Positions 11,614-25,375 of a stretch of 64,000 bases of DNA are shown here, piece by piece. Position numbers and translations under genes: made by a program. Within the stretch, counting starts at the first letter, position 1. Each line of letters begins with the position of its first letter. Under the pieces are notes generated by a model. The model had not been told where the DNA came from, made no database searches, and saw only the letters and a program-made list of their open reading frames with translations. This stretch comes from Amia ocellicauda (taxonomy: Eukaryota > Chordata > Actinopteri > Amiiformes > Amiidae). The DNA is taken from positions 51,395,470 to 51,459,469 of the forward strand of contig NC_089851.1 of assembly GCF_036373705.1 (NCBI RefSeq). The letters run 5' to 3'.

Positions 11614-14600
11614 GTAGCATAGTAGCATAACAGCAGATCACGGACCACTGTCAATCAGATGCTTGCCTTTCTGTCCATCCATCCATCTATCTATCTATCT
11701 ATCTATGACTCTCGATATCTAACTCTCTTGCTTGCTATCGCTCCCCCAATGGTCAGTAGCATAGTAGCATAACAGCAGATCACGGACCACTGTCAATCAG
11801 ATGCTTGCCTTGCCGTCCATCCATCCATCTATCTATCTATCTATCTATGACTCTCGATATCTAACTCTCTTGCTTGCTATCGCTCCCCCAATGGTCAGTA
11901 GCATAGTAGCATAACAGCAGATCACGGACCACTGTCAATCAGATGCTTGCCTTGCCGTCCATCCATCCATCCATCTATCTATCTATCTATCTATGACTCT
12001 CGATATCTAACTCTCTTGCTTGCCATCGCTCCCCCAATGGTCAGTAGCATAGTAGCATAACAGCAGATCACGGACCACTGTCAATCAGATGCTTGCCTTG
12101 CCGTCCATCCATCCATCTATCTATCTATCTATCTATGACTCTCGATATCTAACTCTCTTGCTTGCTATCGCTCCCCCAATGGTCAGTAGCATAGTAGCAT
12201 AACAGCAGATCACGGACCACTGTCAATCAGATGCTTGCCTTGCCGTCCATCCATCCATCTATCTATCTATCTATCTATGACTCTCGATATCTAACTCTCT
12301 TGCTTGCTATCGCTCCCCCAATGGTCAGTAGCATAGTAGCATAACAGCAGATCACGGACCACTGTCAATCAGATGCTTGCCTTGCCGTCCATCCATCCAT
12401 CCATCTATCTATCTATCTATCTATGACTCTCGATATCTAACTCTCTTGCTTGCTATCGCTCCCCCAATGGTCAGTAGCATAGTAGCATAACAGCAGATCA
12501 CGGACCACTGTCAATCAGATGCTTGCCTTGCCGTCCATCCATCCATCCATCTATCTATCTATCTATCTATGACTCTCGATATCTAACTCTCTTGCTTGCT
12601 ATCGCTCCCCCAATGGTCAGTAGCATAGTAGCATAACAGCAGATCACGGACCACTGTCAATCAGATGCTTGCCTTGCCGTCCATCCATCCATCTATCTAT
12701 CTATCTATCTATGACTCTCGATATCTAACTCTCTTGCTTGCTATCGCTCCCCCAATGGTCAGTAGCATAGTAGCATAACAGCAGATCACGGACCACTGTC
12801 AATCAGATGCTTGCCTTGCCGTCCATCCATCCATCTATCTATCTATCTATCTATGACTCTCGATATCTAACTCTCTTGCTTGCTATCGCTCCCCCAATGG
12901 TCAGTAGCATAGTAGCATAACAGCAGATCACGGACCACTGTCAATCAGATGCTTGCCTTGCCGTCCATCCATCCATCTATCTATCTATCTATCTATGACT
13001 CTCGATATCTAACTCTCTTGCTTGCTATCGCTCCCCCAATGGTCAGTAGCATAGTAGCATAACAGCAGATCACGGACCACTGTCAATCAGATGCTTGCCT
13101 TGCCGTCCATCCATCCATCCATCTATCTATCTACCTATCTATGACTCTCGATATCTAACTCTCTTGCTTGCTATCGCTCCCCCAATGGTCAGTAGCATAG
13201 TAGCATAACAGCAGATCATGGACCACTGTCAATCAGATGCTTGCCTTGCCGTCCATCCATCCATCCATCTATCTAACTATCTATCTATGACTCTCGATAT
13301 CTAACTCTCTTGCTTGCTATAGCTCCCCCAATGGTCAGTAGCATAGTAGCATAACAGCAGATCACGGACCACTGTCAATCAGATGCTTGCCTTGCCGTCC
13401 ATCCATCCATCTATCTATCTATCTATCTATGACTCTCGATATCTAACTCTCTTGCTTGCTATCGCTCCCCCAATGGTCAGTAGCATAGTAGCATAACAGC
13501 AGATCACGGACCACTGTCAATCAGATGCTTGCCTTGCCGTCCATCCATCCATCCATCTATCTATCTATCTATCTATGACTCTCGAAATCTAACTCTCTTG
13601 CTTGCTATCGCTCCCCCAATGGTCAGTAGCATAGTAGCATAACAGCAGATCATGGACCACTGTCAATCAGATGCTTGCCTTGCCGTCCATCCATCCATCC
13701 ATCTATCTAACTATCTATCTATGACTCTCGATATCTAACTCTCTTGCTTGCTATCGCTCCCCCAATGGTCAGTAGCATAGTAGCATAACAGCAGATCACG
13801 GACCACTGTCAATCAGATGCTTGCCTTGCCGTCCATCCATCCATCCATCTATCTATCTATCTATCTATGACTCTCGATATCTAACTCTCTTGCTTGCTAT
13901 CGCTCCCCCAATGGTCAGTAGCATAGTAGCATAACAGCAGATCACGGACCACTGTCAATCAGATGCTTGCCTTGCCGTCCATCCATCCATCTATCTATCT
14001 ATCTATCTATGACTCTCGATATCTAACTCTCTTGCTTGCTATCGCTCCCCCAATGGTCAGTAGCATAGTAGCATAACAGCAGATCACGGACCACTGTCAA
14101 TCAGATGCTTGCCTTGCCGTCCATCCATCCATCTATCTATCTATCTATCTATGACTCTCGATATCTAACTCTCTTGCTTGCTATCGCTCCCCCAATGGTC
14201 AGTAGCATAGTAGCATAACAGCAGATCACGGACCACTGTCAATCAGATGCTTGCCTTGCCGTCCATCCATCCATCTATCTATCTATCTATCTATGACTCT
14301 CGATATCTAACTCTCTTGCTTGCTATCGCTCCCCCAATGGTCAGTAGCATAGTAGCATAACAGCAGATCACGGACCACTGTCAATCAGATGCTTGCCTTG
14401 CCGTCCATCCATCCATCCATCTATCTATCTACCTATCTATGACTCTCGATATCTAACTCTCTTGCTTGCTATCGCTCCCCCAATGGTCAGTAGCATAGTA
14501 GCATAACAGCAGATCATGGACCACTGTCAATCAGATGCTTGCCTTGCCGTCCATCCATCCATCCATCTATCTAACTATCTATCTATGACTCTCGATATCT

Positions 14601-17600
14601 AACTCTCTTGCTTGCTATAGCTCCCCCAATGGTCAGTAGCATAGTAGCATAACAGCAGATCACGGACCACTGTCAATCAGATGCTTGCCTTGCCGTCCAT
14701 CCATCCATCTATCTATCTATCTATCTATGACTCTCGATATCTAACTCTCTTGCTTGCTATCGCTCCCCCAATGGTCAGTAGCATAGTAGCATAACAGCAG
14801 ATCACGGACCACTGTCAATCAGATGCTTGCCTTGCCGTCCATCCATCCATCCATCTATCTATCTATCTATCTATGACTCTCGAAATCTAACTCTCTTGCT
14901 TGCTATCGCTCCCCCAATGGTCAGTAGCATAGTAGCATAACAGCAGATCATGGACCACTGTCAATCAGATGCTTGCCTTGCCGTCCATCCATCCATCCAT
15001 CTATCTAACTATCTATCTATGACTCTCGATATCTAACTCTCTTGCTTGCTATAGCTCCCCCAATGGTCAGTAGCATAGTAGCATAACAGCAGATCACGGA
15101 CCACTGTCAATCAGATGCTTGCCTTGCCGTCCATCCATCCATTCATCCATCTATCTATGTATCTATGACTCTCGAAATCTAACTCTCTTGCTTGCTATCG
15201 CTCCCCCAATGGTCAGTAGCATAGTAGCATAACAGCAGATCACGGACCACTGTCAATCAGATGCTTGCCTTGCCGTCCATCCATCCATCTATCTATCTAT
15301 CTATCTATGACTCTCGATATCTAACTCTCTTGCTTGCTATCGCTCCCCCAATGGTCAGTAGCATAGTAGCATAACAGCAGATCACGGACCACTGTCAATC
15401 AGATGCTTGCCTTGCCGTCCATCCATCCATCTATCTATCTATCTATCTATGACTCTCGATATCTAACTCTCTTGCTTGCTATCGCTCCCCCAATGGTCAG
15501 TAGCATAGTAGCATAACAGCAGATCACGGACCACTGTCAATCAGATGCTTGCCTTGCCGTCCATCCATCCATCCATCTATCTATCTACCTATCTATGACT
15601 CTCGATATCTAACTCTCTTGCTTGCTATCGCTCCCCCAATGGTCAGTAGCATAGTAGCATAACAGCAGATCATGGACCACTGTCAATCAGATGCTTGCCT
15701 TGCCGTCCATCCATCCATCCATCTATCTAACTATCTATCTATGACTCTCGATATCTAACTCTCTTGCTTGCTATAGCTCCCCCAATGGTCAGTAGCATAG
15801 TAGCATAACAGCAGATCACGGACCACTGTCAATCAGATGCTTGCCTTGCCGTCCATCCATCCATCTATCTATCTATCTATCTATGACTCTCGATATCTAA
15901 CTCTCTTGCTTGCTATCGCTCCCCCAATGGTCAGTAGCATAGTAGCATAACAGCAGATCACGGACCACTGTCAATCAGATGCTTGCCTTGCCGTCCATCC
16001 ATCCATCCATCTATCTATCTATCTATCTATGACTCTCGAAATCTAACTCTCTTGCTTGCTATCGCTCCCCCAATGGTCAGTAGCATAGTAGCATAACAGC
16101 AGATCATGGACCACTGTCAATCAGATGCTTGCCTTGCCGTCCATCCATCCATCCATCTATCTAACTATCTATCTATGACTCTCGATATCTAACTCTCTTG
16201 CTTGCTATCGCTCCCCCAATGGTCAGTAGCATAGTAGCATAACAGCAGATCACGGACCACTGTCAATCAGATGCTTGCCTTGCCGTCCATCCATCCATCC
16301 ATCTATCTATCTATCTATCTATGACTCTCGATATCTAACTCTCTTGCTTGCTATCGCTCCCCCAATGGTCAGTAGCATAGTAGCATAACAGCAGATCACG
16401 GACCACTGTCAATCAGATGCTTGCCTTGCCGTCCATCCATCCATCTATCTATCTATCTATCTATGACTCTCGATATCTAACTCTCTTGCTTGCTATCGCT
16501 CCCCCAATGGTCAGTAGCATAGTAGCATAACAGCAGATCACGGACCACTGTCAATCAGATGCTTGCCTTGCCGTCCATCCATCCATCTATCTATCTATCT
16601 ATCTATGACTCTCGATATCTAACTCTCTTGCTTGCTATCGCTCCCCCAATGGTCAGTAGCATAGTAGCATAACAGCAGATCACGGACCACTGTCAATCAG
16701 ATGCTTGCCTTGCCGTCCATCCATCCATCTATCTATCTATCTATCTATGACTCTCGATATCTAACTCTCTTGCTTGCTATCGCTCCCCCAATGGTCAGTA
16801 GCATAGTAGCATAACAGCAGATCACGGACCACTGTCAATCAGATGCTTGCCTTGCCGTCCATCCATCCATCCATCTATCTATCTACCTATCTATGACTCT
16901 CGATATCTAACTCTCTTGCTTGCTATCGCTCCCCCAATGGTCAGTAGCATAGTAGCATAACAGCAGATCATGGACCACTGTCAATCAGATGCTTGCCTTG
17001 CCGTCCATCCATCCATCCATCTATCTAACTATCTATCTATGACTCTCGATATCTAACTCTCTTGCTTGCTATAGCTCCCCCAATGGTCAGTAGCATAGTA
17101 GCATAACAGCAGATCACGGACCACTGTCAATCAGATGCTTGCCTTGCCGTCCATCCATCCATCTATCTATCTATCTATCTATGACTCTCGATATCTAACT
17201 CTCTTGCTTGCTATCGCTCCCCCAATGGTCAGTAGCATAGTAGCATAACAGCAGATCACGGACCACTGTCAATCAGATGCTTGCCTTGCCGTCCATCCAT
17301 CCATCCATCTATCTATCTATCTATCTATGACTCTCGAAATCTAACTCTCTTGCTTGCTATCGCTCCCCCAATGGTCAGTAGCATAGTAGCATAACAGCAG
17401 ATCATGGACCACTGTCAATCAGATGCTTGCCTTGCCGTCCATCCATCCATCCATCTATCTAACTATCTATCTATGACTCTCGATATCTAACTCTCTTGCT
17501 TGCTATAGCTCCCCCAATGGTCAGTAGCATAGTAGCATAACAGCAGATCACGGACCACTGTCAATCAGATGCTTGCCTTGCCGTCCATCCATCCATCTAT

Positions 17601-17736
17601 CTATCTATCTATCTATGACTCTCGATATCTAACTCTCTTGCTTGCTATCGCTCCCCCAATGGTCAGTAGCATAGTAGCATAACAGCAGATCACGGACCAC
17701 TGTCAATCAGATGCTTGCCTTGCCGTCCATCCATCC

Positions 17737-17802
<66 letters not shown>

Positions 17803-18175
17803 GACTCTTGATATCTAACTCTCTTGCTTGCTATCGCTACCCCAATGGTCAGTAGAATAGTAGCATATCAGCAGATCATGGACCACAGTCAATCAGATGC
17901 TTGCCTTGCCGTCCATCCATCCATCTATCTATCTATCTATCTATCTATGACTCTCGATATCTAACTCTCTTGCTTGCTATCGCTCCCCCAATGGTCAGTA
18001 GCATAGTAGCATAACAGCAGATCACGGACCACTGTCAATCAGATGCTTGCCTTGCCGTCCATCCATCCATCTATCTATCTATCTATCTAGCTATCTATCT
18101 AGCTATTTAGCTAGCTATCAATCTATGACTCTCAATATCTAACTCTCTTGCTTGCTATCGCTCCCCCAATGGTCA
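11614..18175. repeat. Cassette-free satellite with ~1.3-kb higher-order period
   Basis: The longest cassette-free run. Variant monomers recur in fixed order: one with CTACCTATC, then one with CATGGACC plus TAACTATC and CTATAGCTC, then one with CTCGAAATC. The CTACCTATC marker sits at 13131, 14429, 15585 and 16883, spacings of 1298, 1156 and 1298 bp, which fit 9, 8 and 9 monomers. A lengthened TCTA tract lies at about 17738-17801. Confidence 0.88.
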
Positions 18176-18275
18176 CGTATGTTGCATTCAACGACAAAGA
18201 AAATCGTGTGCTGGAAATGATTTCTGGCAACTGTGAAGGAACTGCACGACTGCAGCAAGCACAACACCTCCGTCT

Positions 18276-18349
18276 GTGTCTGTGGCGCAATCGATCAGCG
18301 TGTTCGGCTGTTAACCGAAAGGATGGTGGTTTGAATCCACCCAGGGACG
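18276..18349 (+). tRNA. tRNA-Asn (GTT), cassette 6
   Basis: Type A: A19 with T56. Confidence 0.75.
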
Positions 18350-18513
18350 GCCCACTTTTCCCCCCGCCCCTTGTTATTGTTTCTACTTCTGGCGGTCACC
18401 TTGCCAGACTGCGGCTACAGTAACCTTAAGCTGCTTGCTGCGGACGGCCATCTTGGAAAAATGTATTGAGCGTTTAGAAACTTCCTTTCCATTGCCTAGG
18501 CCAACATAAACCA

Positions 18514-18587
18514 AGGCACTGCTAGGAGTCGAACCCAGGGTTTCCTGTTTACGAGACAGGCGCTTTGACCAACTAAGCCACGGTACC
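18514..18587 (-). tRNA. tRNA-Thr (CGT), cassette 6
   Basis: Type A acceptor GGTACCG. Confidence 0.82.
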
Positions 18588-19719
18588 AGGACTCTCCCAT
18601 TCCCCAGTGCCTACACTCAGGCATAAGAAACAAAACAAAACAAAACAAAACAAAACAAAACAAAACAAAACAAAACAAAACAAAACAAAACAAAACAAAA
18701 CAAAACAAAACAAAACAAAACAAAACAAAACAAAACAAAACAAAACAAAACAAAATCTGGATGCAGGCTGCAACAAAGGAAGCACACAGAGGTGAAAACG
18801 TAAGGTTGACGGGAGCAACAAGCTCCCTGTTGCGACTGTCCAGGGGCGGCAATGGGAATTGGACGTTAGGTAAGTAGCATAGTAGCATAACAGCAGATCA
18901 CGGACCACTGTCAATCAGATGCTTGCCTTTCCGTCCATCCATCCATCTATCTATCTTTCTATCTTTGACTCTCGATATCTAACTCTCTTGCTTGCTATCG
19001 CTCCCCCAATGGTCAGTAGCATAGTAGCATAACAGCAGATCACGGACCACTGTCAATCAGATGCTTGCCTTGCCGTCCATCCATCCATCTATCTATCTAT
19101 CTATCTATGACTCTCGATATCTAACTCTCTTGCTTGCTATCGCTCCCCCAATGGTCAGTAGCATAGTAGCATAACAGCAGATCACGGACCACTGTCAATC
19201 AGATGCTTGCCTTGCCGTCCATCCATCCATCTATCTATCTATCTATCTATGACTCTCGATATCTAACTCTCTTGCTTGCTATCGCTCCACCAATGGTCAG
19301 TAGCATAGTAGCATAACAGCAGATCACGGACCACTGTCAATCAGATGCTTGCCTTGCCGTCCATCCATCCATCTATCTATCTATCTATCTATGACTCTTG
19401 ATATCTAACTCTCTTGCTTGCTATCGCTACCCCAATGGTCAGTAGAATAGTAGCATATCAGCAGATCATGGACCACAGTCAATCAGATGCTTGCCTTGCC
19501 GTCCATCCATCCATCTATCTATCTATCTATCTAGCTATCTATCTAGCTATTTAGCTAGCTATCAATCTATGACTCTCAATATCTAACTCTCTTGCTTGCT
19601 ATCGCTCCCCCAATGGTCACGTATGTTGCATTCAACAACAAAGAAAATCGTGTGCTGGAAATGATTTCTGGCAACTGTGAAGGAACTGCACGACTGCAGC
19701 AAGCACAACACCTCCGTCT

Positions 19720-19793
19720 GTGTCTGTTGCGCAATCGGTCAGCGTGTTCGGCTGTTAACCGAAAGGATGGTGGTTTGAATCCACCCAGGGACG
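19720..19793 (+). tRNA. tRNA-Asn (GTT), cassette 7
   Basis: Type B: T9, G19, T56. The TTTT tract downstream is kept despite the adjacent C-to-G change. Confidence 0.7.
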
Positions 19794-19957
19794 GCCCACT
19801 TTTCGCCCCGCCCCTTGTTATTGTTTCTACTTCTGGCGGTCACCTTGCCAGACTGCGGCTACAGTAAACTTAAGCTGCTTGCTGCGGACGGCCATCTTGG
19901 AAAAATGTATTGAGCGTTTAGAAACTTCCTTTCCATTGCCTAGGCCAACATAAACCA

Positions 19958-20031
19958 AGGCACTGCTAGGAGTCGAACCCAGGGTTTCCTGTTTACGAGA
20001 CAGGCGCTTTGACCAACTAAGCCACGGTGCC
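19958..20031 (-). tRNA. tRNA-Thr (CGT), cassette 7
   Basis: Type B acceptor GGCACCG. Confidence 0.82.
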
Positions 20032-20513
20032 AGGACTCTCCCATTCCCCAGTGCCTACACTCAGGCGTAAGAAACAAAACAACAAAACAAAACAAAACAA
20101 AACAAAACAAAACAAAACAAAACAAAACAAAACAAAACAAAACAAAACAAAACAAAACAAAACAAAACAAAACAAAATAAAATCTGGATGCAGGCTGCAA
20201 CAAAGGAAGCACACAGAGGTGAAAACGTAAGGTTGATGGGAGCAACAAGCTCCCTGTTGCGACTGTCCAGGGGCGGCAATGGGAATTGGACGTTAGGTAA
20301 GTAGCATAGTAGCATAACAGCAGATCACGGACCACTGTCAATCAGATGCTTGCCTTTCCGTCCATCCATCCATCTATCTATCTATCTATCTTTGACTCTC
20401 GATATCTAACTCTCTTGCTTGCTATCACTCCCCCAATGGTCAGTAGCATAGTAGCATAACAGCAGATCACGGACCACTGTCAATCAGATGCTTGCCTTGC
20501 CGTCCATCCATCC

Positions 20514-20555
<42 letters not shown>

Positions 20556-21028
20556 GACTCTTGATATCTAACTCTCTTGCTTGCTATCGCTACCCCAATG
20601 GTCAGTAGAATAGTAGCATATCAGCAGATCATGGACCACAGTCAATCAGATGCTTGCCTTGCCGTCCATCCATCCATCTATCTATCTATCTATCTATCTA
20701 TGACTCTCGATATCTAACTCTCTTGCTTGCTATCGCTCCCCCAATGGTCAGTAGCATAGTAGCATAACAGCAGATCACGGACCACTGTCAATCAGATGCT
20801 TGCCTTGCCGTCCATCCATCCATCTATCTATCTATCTATCTAGCTATCTATCTAGCTATTTAGCTAGCTATCAATCTATGACTCTCAATATCTAACTCTC
20901 TTGCTTGCTATCGCTCCCCCAATGGTCACGTATGTTGCATTCAACGACAAAGAAAATCGTGTGCTGGAAATGATTTCTGGCAACTGTGAAGGAACTGCAC
21001 GACTGCAGCAAGCACAACACCTCCGTCT

Positions 21029-21102
21029 GTGTCTGTGGCGCAATCGATCAGCGTGTTCGGCTGTTAACCGAAAGGATGGTGGTTTGAATCCACCCAGGGA
21101 CG
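21029..21102 (+). tRNA. tRNA-Asn (GTT), cassette 8
   Basis: Type A: A19 with T56. Confidence 0.75.
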
Positions 21103-21266
21103 GCCCACTTTTCCCCCCGCCCCTTGTTATTGTTTCTACTTCTGGCGGTCACCTTGCCAGACTGCGGCTACAGTAACCTTAAGCTGCTTGCTGCGGACGG
21201 CCATCTTGGAAAAATGTATTGAGCGTTTAGAAACTTCCTTTCCATTGCCTAGGCCAACATAAACCA

Positions 21267-21340
21267 AGGCACTGCTAGGAGTCGAACCCAGGGTTTCCTG
21301 TTTACGAGACAGGCGCTTTGACCAACTAAGCCACGGTACC
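21267..21340 (-). tRNA. tRNA-Thr (CGT), cassette 8
   Basis: Type A acceptor GGTACCG. Confidence 0.82.
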
Positions 21341-22477
21341 AGGACTCTCCCATTCCCCAGTGCCTACACTCAGGCATAAGAAACAAAACAAAACAAAACA
21401 AAACAAAACAAAACAAAACAAAACAAAACAAAACAAAACAAAACAAAACAAAACAAAACAAAACAAAACAAAACAAAACAAAACAAAACAAAACAAAACA
21501 AAACAAAACAAAATCTGGATGCAGGCTGCAACAAAGGAAGCACACAGAGGTGAAAACGTAAGGTTGACGGGAGCAACAAGCTCCCTGTTGCGACTGTCCA
21601 GGGGCGGCAATGGGAATTGGACGTTAGGTAAGTAGCATAGTAGCATAACAGCAGATCACGGACCACTGTCAATCAGATGCTTGCCTTTCCGTCCATCCAT
21701 CCATCTATCTATCTATCTATCTTTGACTCTCGATATCTAACTCTCTTGCTTGCTATCGCTCCCCCAATGGTCAGTAGCATAGTAGCATAACAGCAGATCA
21801 CGGACCACTGTCAATCAGATGCTTGCCTTGCCGTCCATCCATCCATCTATCTATCTATCTATCTATGACTCTCGATATCTAACTCTCTTGCTTGCTATCG
21901 CTCCCCCAATGGTCAGTAGCATAGTAGCATAACAGCAGATCACGGACCACTGTCAATCAGATGCTTGCCTTGCCGTCCATCCATCCATCTATCTATCTAT
22001 CTATCTATGACTCTCGATATCTAACTCTCTTGCTTGCTATCGCTCCACCAATGGTCAGTAGCATAGTAGCATAACAGCAGATCACGGACCACTGTCAATC
22101 AGATGCTTGCCTTGCCGTCCATCCATCCATCTATCTATCTATCTATCTATGACTCTTGATATCTAACTCTCTTGCTTGCTATCGCTACCCCAATGGTCAG
22201 TAGAATAGTAGCATATCAGCAGATCATGGACCACAGTCAATCAGATGCTTGCCTTGCCGTCCATCCATCCATCTATCTATCTATCTATCTAGCTATCTAT
22301 CTAGCTATTTAGCTAGCTATCAATCTATGACTCTCAATATCTAACTCTCTTGCTTGCTATCGCTCCCCCAATGGTCACGTATGTTGCATTCAACAACAAA
22401 GAAAATCGTGTGCTGGAAATGATTTCTGGCAACTGTGAAGGAACTGCACGACTGCAGCAAGCACAACACCTCCGTCT

Positions 22478-22551
22478 GTGTCTGTTGCGCAATCGGTCAG
22501 CGTGTTCGGCTGTTAACCGAAAGGATGGTGGTTTGAATCCACCCAGGGACG
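22478..22551 (+). tRNA. tRNA-Asn (GTT), cassette 9
   Basis: Type B: T9, G19, T56. Confidence 0.7.
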
Positions 22552-22715
22552 GCCCACTTTTCGCCCCGCCCCTTGTTATTGTTTCTACTTCTGGCGGTCA
22601 CCTTGCCAGACTGCGGCTACAGTAACCTTAAGCTGCTTGCTGCGGACGGCCATCTTGGAAAAATGTATTGAGCGTTTAGAAACTTCCTTTCCATTGCCTA
22701 GGCCAACATAAACCA

Positions 22716-22789
22716 AGGCACTGCTAGGAGTCGAACCCAGGGTTTCCTGTTTACGAGACAGGCGCTTTGACCAACTAAGCCACGGTACC
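22716..22789 (-). tRNA. tRNA-Thr (CGT), cassette 9
   Basis: Type A acceptor GGTACCG beside a type B Asn. Confidence 0.82.
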
Positions 22790-23926
22790 AGGACTCTCCC
22801 ATTCCCCAGTGCCTACACTCAGGCATAAGAAACAAAACAAAACAAAACAAAACAAAACAAAACAAAACAAAACAAAACAAAACAAAACAAAACAAAACAA
22901 AACAAAACAAAACAAAACAAAACAAAACAAAACAAAACAAAACAAAACAAAACAAAACAAAATCTGGATGCAGGCTGCAACAAAGGAAGCACACAGAGGT
23001 GAAAACGTAAGGTTGACGGGAGCAACAAGCTCCCTGTTGCGACTGTCCAGGGGCGGCAATGGGAATTGGACGTTAGGTAAGTAGCATAGTAGCATAACAG
23101 CAGATCACGGACCACTGTCAATCAGATGCTTGCCTTTCCGTCCATCCATCCATCTATCTATCTATCTATCTTTGACTCTCGATATCTAACTCTCTTGCTT
23201 GCTATCGCTCCCCCAATGGTCAGTAGCATAGTAGCATAACAGCAGATCACGGACCACTGTCAATCAGATGCTTGCCTTGCCGTCCATCCATCCATCTATC
23301 TATCTATCTATCTATGACTCTCGATATCTAACTCTCTTGCTTGCTATCGCTCCCCCAATGGTCAGTAGCATAGTAGCATAACAGCAGATCACGGACCACT
23401 GTCAATCAGATGCTTGCCTTGCCGTCCATCCATCCATCTATCTATCTATCTATCTATGACTCTCGATATCTAACTCTCTTGCTTGCTATCGCTCCACCAA
23501 TGGTCAGTAGCATAGTAGCATAACAGCAGATCACGGACCACTGTCAATCAGATGCTTGCCTTGCCGTCCATCCATCCATCTATCTATCTATCTATCTATG
23601 ACTCTTGATATCTAACTCTCTTGCTTGCTATCGCTACCCCAATGGTCAGTAGAATAGTAGCATATCAGCAGATCATGGACCACAGTCAATCAGATGCTTG
23701 CCTTGCCGTCCATCCATCCATCTATCTATCTATCTATCTAGCTATCTATCTAGCTATTTAGCTAGCTATCAATCTATGACTCTCAATATCTAACTCTCTT
23801 GCTTGCTATCGCTCCCCCAATGGTCACGTATGTTGCATTCAACAACAAAGAAAATCGTGTGCTGGAAATGATTTCTGGCAACTGTGAAGGAACTGCACGA
23901 CTGCAGCAAGCACAACACCTCCGTCT

Positions 23927-24000
23927 GTGTCTGTTGCGCAATCGGTCAGCGTGTTCGGCTGTTAACCGAAAGGATGGTGGTTTGAATCCACCCAGGGACG
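23927..24000 (+). tRNA. tRNA-Asn (GTT), cassette 10
   Basis: Type B: T9, G19, T56. Confidence 0.7.
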
Positions 24001-24164
24001 GCCCACTTTTCGCCCCGCCCCTTGTTATTGTTTCTACTTCTGGCGGTCACCTTGCCAGACTGCGGCTACAGTAACCTTAAGCTGCTTGCTGCGGACGGCC
24101 ATCTTGGAAAAATGTATTGAGCGTTTAGAAACTTCCTTTCCATTGCCTAGGCCAACATAAACCA

Positions 24165-24238
24165 AGGCACTGCTAGGAGTCGAACCCAGGGTTTCCTGTT
24201 TACGAGACAGGCGCTTTGACCAACTAAGCCACGGTGCC
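24165..24238 (-). tRNA. tRNA-Thr (CGT), cassette 10
   Basis: Type B acceptor GGCACCG. Confidence 0.82.
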
Positions 24239-25063
24239 AGGACTCTCCCATTCCCCAGTGCCTACACTCAGGCGTAAGAAACAAAACAACAAAACAAAAC
24301 AAAACAAAACAAAACAAAACAAAACAAAACAAAACAAAACAAAACAAAACAAAACAAAACAAAACAAAACAAAACAAAACAAAACAAAACAAAATAAAAT
24401 CTGGATGCAGGCTGCAACAAAGGAAGCACACAGAGGTGAAAACGTAAGGTTGATGGGAGCAACAAGCTCCCTGTTGCGACTGTCCAGGGGCGGCAATGGG
24501 AATTGGACGTTAGGTAAGTAGCATAGTAGCATAACAGCAGATCACGGACCACTGTCAATCAGATGCTTGCCTTTCCGTCCATCCATCCATCTATCTATCT
24601 ATCTATCTTTGACTCTCGATATCTAACTCTCTTGCTTGCTATCACTCCCCCAATGGTCAGTAGCATAGTAGCATAACAGCAGATCACGGACCACTGTCAA
24701 TCAGATGCTTGCCTTGCCGTCCATCCATCCATCTATCTATCTATCTATCTATGACTCTCGATATCTAACTCTCTTGCTTGCTATCGCTCCCCCAATGGTC
24801 AGTAGCATAGTAGCATAACAGCAGATCACGGACCACTGTCAATCAGATGCTTGCCTTGCCGTCCATCCATCCATCTATCTATCTATCTAGCTATTTAGCT
24901 AGCTATCAATCTATGACTCTCAATATCTAACTCTCTTGCTTGCTATCGCTCCCCCAATGGTCACGTATGTTGCATTCAACGACAAAGAAAATCGTGTGCT
25001 GGAAATGATTTCTGGCAACTGTGAAGGAACTGCACGACTGCAGCAAGCACAACACCTCCGTCT

Positions 25064-25137
25064 GTGTCTGTGGTGCAATCGGTCAGCGTGTTCGGCTGTT
25101 AACCGAAAGGATGGTGGTTTGAATCTACCCAGGGATG
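25064..25137 (+). pseudogene. tRNA-Asn (GTT)-like, cassette 11
   Basis: D stem GTGC/GCGT, T arm GGTGG-TTTGAAT-CTACC and 3' acceptor CAGGGAT each carry a new change. Together with T56 this makes it one of the two most decayed Asn copies. Confidence 0.65.
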
Positions 25138-25301
25138 GCCCACTTTTCCCCCCGCCCCTTGTTATTGTTTCTACTTCTGGCGGTCACCTTGCCAGACTGC
25201 GGCTACAGTAACCTTAAGCTGCTTGCTGCGGACGGCCATCTTGGAAAAATGTATTGAGCGTTTAGAAACTTCCTTTCCATTGCCTAGGCCAACATAAACC
25301 A

Positions 25302-25375
25302 AAGCACTGCTAGGAGTCGAACCCAGGGTTTCCTGTTTACGAGACAGGCGCTTTGACCAACTAAGCCACGGTGCC
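25302..25375 (-). tRNA. tRNA-Thr (CGT), cassette 11
   Basis: The 3' acceptor is CAGTGCT, so the first pair is G-T; 5' GGCACCG. The remaining arms are intact. Confidence 0.7.

Larger units (their letters stand above)
18176..18873. repeat. tRNA cassette 6 (type A)
   Basis: Type A with a long AAAAC tract (roughly 18630-18754). It resumes the cassette series after a gap of about 7.2 kb. Confidence 0.92.
19620..20300. repeat. tRNA cassette 7 (type B')
   Basis: Type B left half with the private change TTTTCGCCCC in the spacer. The AAAAC tract is long (roughly 20073-20183), begins with AACAAAAC and ends AAAATAAAATC, unlike cassettes 2, 4 and 5. Confidence 0.92.
20929..21631. repeat. tRNA cassette 8 (type A)
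   Basis: Type A with one of the two longest AAAAC tracts (roughly 21383-21512). Confidence 0.92.
22378..23080. repeat. tRNA cassette 9 (B'/A recombinant)
   Basis: The left half has B' marks (AACAAAG, TTGCGC, TTTTCGCCCC); the right half has A marks (GGTACCG acceptor, GGCATAAG, AAAAC tract roughly 22832-22961 of cassette 8 length). The switch lies between the Asn terminator region and the Thr 5' end, and indicates gene conversion or unequal exchange between cassettes. Confidence 0.9.
23827..24517. repeat. tRNA cassette 10 (type B')
   Basis: Matches cassette 7 in its marks, including AACAAAAC at the start of the AAAAC tract (roughly 24281-24399), GTTGATGGG after it, and CTATCACTC in the following monomer. 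Confidence 0.92.
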
